Source: Tetracladium setigerum (taxonomy: Eukaryota; Ascomycota; Leotiomycetes; Helotiales). From it: a stretch of DNA of 64,000 bases. The DNA is taken from the NCBI GenBank assembly GCA_031472005.1, contig PZJY01000012.1, forward strand, positions 1 through 64,000, read 5' to 3'. Made by a program: the position numbers and the translations under genes. The notes below the pieces were generated by a model. The model worked only from the letters and a program-made list of their open reading frames with translations. It ran no database searches and was not told the DNA's origin. Below are positions 59,466 to 64,000 of the stretch, in pieces. Position 1 is the stretch's first letter, and each line of letters begins with the position of its first letter.

Positions 59466-59847
59466 TCACGAGATCTCATCCGTTTCCATCTTGTCCTCCC
59501 CTGAAGTAGCCTTCTTCGATTTAGGCGCCGATGGTGCATCTGTAACCCATTAAAACAAACTCTATATGATCTGGAGATCACAAACCCTTCATCACCACCT
59601 CTCCCTCTTGCGCCATTGCCTTCTCAATCGCACGTTGCCTGGCATGGTTTCGCGCACTTTCCAACTTCCTCGCCTTCTTTCCTGAGACTGGCGCACCCAC
59701 TCCGGAGTTTGGCATCATGACTGAGCTGGCGGCGGTTCCTCGAGGGTTCTTCGAGATCCCGTTGATCGAGTTCTTCTTCTGCACCTTTCTGCGATTGGCA
59801 ATTTTTCTTTGCTTGTTGGGCACATTGGGATTGCTGCGGGAAGGCAT
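59466..59847 (-). CDS. ALB1: ALB1-like basic ribosome-biogenesis protein
   Basis: Two exons, 59586-59847 and 59466-59539, joined by a 46 bp intron that replaces the stop otherwise reached at 59578; 111 residues. The protein is very basic at the N-terminus (NKQRKIANRRKVQKKN), has SGKKARKLE in the middle, and ends in an acidic tail EGEVVMKDAP then KMETDEIS. This layout fits the small Alb1 shuttling factor that works with Arx1 on pre-60S ribosomal subunits, though the assignment rests on pattern and length rather than a strong motif. Confidence 0.65.
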
Positions 59848-60214
59848 TGTGAGGATTTGCAGGTTGTGCTTTGTTCGACGGTGTGAGTTTGAGGGTATGA
59901 ATTTGAGGGTTTGAGTATTGAGTTGGTGATTACAGTATTGCTGCTGCTGGTGAAAGGCTGCACCACGGAGGACAAGGCAGATAAAAATAAAATTCATCGG
60001 AGACGGCAGCAGCAGCGATTTGGCGGGGTGCAATCAATTGCTTGGCGGACTGACGCAAATCCACTCAGCCACTACAATCAACCACAGCCAACTTTCGCCT
60101 TCAAGGACTGAACAGCTCTCCATTCCTCCAGACGTCCTTTGTCCCAAGTCTTCTCTCCAAACTATCTCCTCACTCCATCCATACTACAGAAACTCTACAA
60201 ATCCATCCCTCACA
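59848..60214. promoter_or_regulatory. Divergent promoter of ALB1-like and RVS161 genes
   Basis: A 367 bp region with a TGC/GCT-rich part near 59935-60015. No distinct site recognised. Confidence 0.4.
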
Positions 60215-61241
60215 ATGTCTTGGGCAGGTAAGGCAGCACCCCTCCCTCCTCACCAAAGCTATGCTGATCCCCCAGGCTTCAAAAAGAATGTCAATCGGGC
60301 GACGACCCAGGTGATGATGAAGACTGGCCATGTCGAGAAGACAAATGACCGAGATTATGAGGTGGAGGAGAGGTAGGGAGCTCTACAACGCGCCGGGGGA
60401 TGTAACTGACAACACGGCAGACGGTACCGCACAATGGAGGCTGCCTCGAACCGCCTGCAGAAGGAGGCAAAGGGATACCTGGATTCATTGCGAGGTAGGC
60501 AGACGCGAAATGGCAGCAGATGAGGGTCTAATGATTGCAGCAATGACCGCTTCTCAAATGCGAATCGCAGAGACCATCGATGCGTTCTACGGCGACTCTG
60601 GCGCAAAGGATGGTGTCAGCAGAAGTTACAAGCAGGCCGTGGAGGACTTGGATGCGGAGACGATCAAGGCTCTTGACGGCCCATATCGGTGAGTACAGTT
60701 GTTGGCTCGAGTGAAAATTTGCTGATAAATCTTTGCAGTACAACAGTGCTGGAACCGATCTCCCGATTCTGCGCATATTTCCCTGACATCAATGAGTGTA
60801 CGAGAGTCTTTCCTCGCTCACATTGCACCTTACTGACGACCCGCAGGTATTAAGAAGCGCAATCACAAACTCCTCGACTACGATGCCATGCGAGCGAAGG
60901 TAAAGAAGCTGGCAGAGAAGCCCGACAAGGATGTCACCAAGCTCCCGAGAGCAGAGAAGGAACAGGACATGGCAAAGGCAGCATACGAGCAACTGAACGA
61001 ACAACTACACAGCGAATTACCACAGCTCATCGATCTGCGCGTTCCATACCTCGATCCAAGTTTTGAGGCCCTCGTCAAGATTCAGCTCCGCTTCTGTGCC
61101 GAAGCATATTCTCGGATGGCCCAAGTACAACAATATCTGGATGCCGATACGAGGGAGCAGTATGCGCAAGGCCAACTTGATAGCCGGGTCGAGCAAGTGT
61201 TGCAAGAAATTCGGGAGTTGAGCATCAGTGGAACAGTTTAA
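60215..61241 (+). CDS. RVS161: BAR-domain protein Rvs161
   Basis: Six exons (60215-60227, 60276-60372, 60421-60494, 60541-60688, 60739-60797, 60847-61241) give 261 residues; yeast Rvs161 has 265. The first exon codes only four residues plus one base. The N-terminus MSWAGFKKNVNRATTQVMMK is the amphipathic helix of the N-BAR domain; EVEERRYRTMEAASNRLQKE and KRNHKLLDYDAMRAKVKKL continue the helical bundle, and the protein ends just after the third helix, so it is the SH3-less Rvs161 rather than Rvs167. It dimerises with Rvs167 to bend membranes during endocytosis and cell fusion. Confidence 0.96.
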
Positions 61242-61784
61242 TGAGCGTTGGCTAGCATGGATATGGGAGTACCGGCGTTGATGGATTATGATAGAGAGTG
61301 TGATGGGCCAGGGCTACAAACTTGGGACGTCTGCAGGACTGACATAAGATGTGCCTCTCATTACGGTATTATTTGAATGTGGAAAATATACTCCGCTTGA
61401 GGAACTGCACCACCAGCTCAAATGTTTGAATTTTGGTGCGAGATTATTGAGCTAATAAATTGGGTTTCCAAGCGAATAAAGTGGCCTGCCTGATATGACT
61501 TGGTCAATCTCCAACCTGGTCGCTCTCCAAGCATCGCAAAAGCCGGGATTTGATCCAGATAAACGACCTTATCCGAGACCAAGGAGGCACATGCAACCCA
61601 CTTTGCTCAGCACAATTTCGATATTCGAAAAATGATGCAATGACATTGGGTTGTCGAATTGCTGAATGACTTCTTGAATAAAGTATTTGTTCTCGGCCGT
61701 CTGCTGTCCTTTCTGATCACCTCTCATCCTCATCCTTCTCAGTCAACTAACCTAAAGTAAGGACACGAACGTCTACGACTTGTA
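61242..61784. other. Intergenic, esterase promoter
   Basis: About 540 bases with no coding signal. A CTCATCCTCATCC-like pyrimidine stretch lies close to the esterase start. Confidence 0.45.
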
Positions 61785-63498
61785 ATGGCTTCCTTCATTT
61801 GCCTTTGCCAGTTTATACTGTCAGCTTTGACATTAGTCGCTATTGCGGCCCCTGCTCCACTGTCCTTTGAAGAAAGATGCCTTGCCTTCCACCCAGAGAA
61901 GTACGTCTCCAATAGCACCCTCACTCGCTTGGAGTATGTCACCAACGGTACTACTCTTCTCTTCCCCGATAATGACCCCACCTGCGGTCGAGCAAGTCAG
62001 GCCGTTGCCTCCAATCTTTGCAGAATAGCTCTATCCATCCCAACCAGTAAACGATCCAGCATCACCTACGAGTTATGGCTGCCAGACACCTGGACTGGGC
62101 GCACCTTAGCAACCGGAAATGGCGGAATTGATGGATGTGTCAAGTATGAGGATCTCTCATACGGAACAGCTAATGGATTTGCTACTTATGGCACAAACAA
62201 CGGCAAAAATGGAACCAGTGGTCTGGCATTCTACCAAAACTCTGACATTGTAACCGATTTCTCCTGGAGATCGTGAGTGATATCATTCTCATAGACATTC
62301 TGCAGTGCTAAGACATATTTGTAGTCTACACACCAGCGTCGAGACAGGCAAGAAACTTACAGGACTATTCTACTCGCAGAGTCTTGGAAAGTCGTACTAC
62401 ATTGGATGCTCACTCGGTGGCCGAATGGGTATCAAATCCTCTACCAGATTTCCAAACGACTTCGACGGCATTATTGCCGGAGCACCTGGCGTGGACTTCA
62501 ACAATCTCGTGTCAGCCCGCGCCCGCTATTACACTATTACTGGTAACTCCACTTCGCCCAACTTTATCACAGGTGCACTATGGAGCGTCATCCACGACGA
62601 GATCATCAAGCAATGCGACTCAATCGACGGTGTTGCCGATGGAATTCTCGAGAATCCCAGCAAGTGCAAGTCTGACCCAACGACGATGCTGTGTGCAGCA
62701 GGCGCCACGGCAAACTGCTTGACCTCAGCTCAAATTAAGATTGTACAGGAGGTTTTCACCGACTTCAGATACCCTGTGACCAACAAGTTGATCTACCCAG
62801 CCATGCAAGTGGGAAGCGAGGTCCTCAGTGCAACAAGACTCTACGCCGGCCTGCCGTTCGCCTATTCAGAGGTATGTATATACCAACTGCTGTCTTTTCG
62901 AAGTGGTCGCAGATTCTAACAAGCAAATCAACAGGACTGGTTCAAATACGCTCTCTTTGACCCCACCTGGAATGCAGCAAAGTTCTCCTGGAAAGATGCT
63001 CTCTATGCTGAGCTCGCTAACCCAGCAGACATCCGCACCTGGCCAAGCCTCAAAGAATTCTCCTCCTACCGAAAATCCAACGGCAAGATCATCACCTTTC
63101 ACGGCGGACAAGACAACCAGATCACATCCTACAACACGGAGCGATTCTACGACAAGCTAGTTGCCGAGAACCGCGGCAACAATATTGAGGATTTCTACCG
63201 TTTCTTCCGTGTGCCAGGGATGAATCACTGCAACTCTGGACCTGGTGCTTGGGTTCTGGGACAGGGTGGCAATGCCCCCGCTGCTGGCATTGGATTTAAT
63301 CCTCAGTCGAATGTGCTTGCTTCTCTTGTTGCCTGGGTTGAGGATGGTATTGCACCTACGAGTATTGTAGGCACGAAGTTTGTGAGCGACAGGGTGGCTC
63401 TAGGTGTAGACTACACAAAGCGTCACTGTCTTTATCCTTCCACAAGTACTTACATCAGCGGCGATCCTAAGCTTCTGGCCAGTTGGAAGTGTATATAG
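61785..63498 (+). CDS. Secreted tannase/feruloyl esterase
   Basis: Three exons, 61785-62272, 62325-62871 and 62935-63498, give 532 residues. A signal peptide (residues 1 to about 22, ending AIAAPAP) is followed by the PF07519 tannase domain. Family motifs: TGNGGIDGCV, YIGCSLGGRMG with nucleophile S192 beside C191, FDGIIAGAP, GGQDNQI with D405, and PGMNHCNSGPG with H443 beside C444. The paired cysteines next to Ser and His form the characteristic CS-D-HC catalytic arrangement. It hydrolyses gallate or ferulate esters of plant tannins and cell walls outside the cell. Several N-glycosylation sequons occur (NST, NGT, NGT). The substrate within the family is not resolved. Confidence 0.94.
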
Positions 63499-64000
63499 TG
63501 TTGTTTGATGTGGAGTTGTACGTTTGGATTAGCCGAGTTCAGCCAAAAGCATAGACTTAACACAATATGACAATCTCACACCTCACCCGGACCAGTGGGG
63601 GATTTGATATTTAGGTGATTCTGTGACCTTCCTTGAATGATTTGTGTCAAGGGGAGCCTTCTGAATGGTAGTGCGTCAGATAATTCTTTGCAGGGTTTGA
63701 GAGCGACCCGGAGACAACTTTGCGGGTTTGAGATTAAATCTTACATTATGGTATCAGTATACTGCGCAATGATTTCCCAGGTTATCTGACTTACCGATAT
63801 CTGGTTTCTTCGAGTTTCTTGGCCTCTCTGCAACTGTACCGGGATAAGTATGTAACTGCCCTACTGCGGTATTGCGTGTTCTGGCGTGCTCTGACGGTTA
63901 TCACAATGCATTCAAACTCTGGTTCTGGTCTTCTAGGGTTCTTATTTCACACAACTAACTTCTTGTCAAGATCATACAAGATATAGAATACACACTCCCC
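63499..64000. other. Downstream of the esterase, nothing recognised
   Basis: About 500 bases to the window edge. No gene or repeat recognised. Confidence 0.5.

Noticed and set aside
1..64000. CRISPR arrays, rRNA operon or tRNA genes
   Set aside because: No regularly spaced repeats and no convincing tRNA B-box with matching arms were seen; the organism is eukaryotic, so CRISPR is not expected.

Overview
The window is a chromosome end from a filamentous ascomycete (Pezizomycotina; gene content resembles Leotiomycetes, but that rank is inference). The evidence is CCCTAA telomere repeats at base 1, short 44-102 bp spliceosomal introns, Zn2Cys6 regulators, a palC homologue, a YTP1-like protein, a DUF3176-like protein, and transposons damaged by repeat-induced point mutation (RIP: CpA to TpA on both strands).

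Layout. 1-5000: telomere abutting a RIP-degraded Ty3/gypsy chromovirus that is inserted in a RIP-degraded Fot1/pogo element. 5000-20500: subtelomeric accessory zone with a dynamin-like GTPase, a broken multi-TM protein gene, an SREBP-type bHLH gene, an NLR remnant without a nucleotide-binding domain, an intact 1824 bp Fot1/pogo transposon with 48 bp inverted repeats and TA duplications, a LINE reverse transcriptase fragment, a short-chain dehydrogenase (SDR), and two adjacent metabolic pseudogenes (FAD monooxygenase, GH1 beta-glucosidase). 21-31 kb: small secreted Cys-containing protein, an eight-exon DHA-type MFS exporter divergent from a Zn2Cys6 regulator with repeated CGGAG sites between them, another SDR, and a second Zn2Cys6 regulator. 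30.7-34.4 kb is gene-poor. From 34.4 kb onward the content is mostly conserved core genes: cAMP phosphodiesterase (Pde2/PdeH type), DUF3176-like protein, YTP1-like protein, proteinase-K-type subtilase, a third Zn2Cys6 regulator, indoleamine 2,3-dioxygenase and kynureninase as a divergent pair (kynurenine/NAD pathway), 4'-phosphopantetheinyl transferase, palC, an ALB1-like protein, RVS161-type BAR protein, and a tannase/feruloyl esterase.

Several otherwise well-conserved genes (PDE twice, palC, the Zn2Cys6 gene at 24.7 kb, DUF3176 gene at two sites) need exactly one added base to restore the conserved frame, often at a short G or C run. Assembly deletion errors are therefore a serious alternative to pseudogenisation for those loci. 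In contrast, the FAD monooxygenase and NLR remnant carry in-frame stops that fit C:G to T:A transitions, so these look truly decayed.

I did not find a CRISPR array, an rRNA operon, a tRNA gene or a clearly novel multi-gene system. The best candidates for follow-up are the telomere-in-retrotransposon junction, the un-RIPped pogo element beside its RIPped relative, the NLR remnant, the exporter/regulator pair, and the divergent IDO-kynureninase pair.
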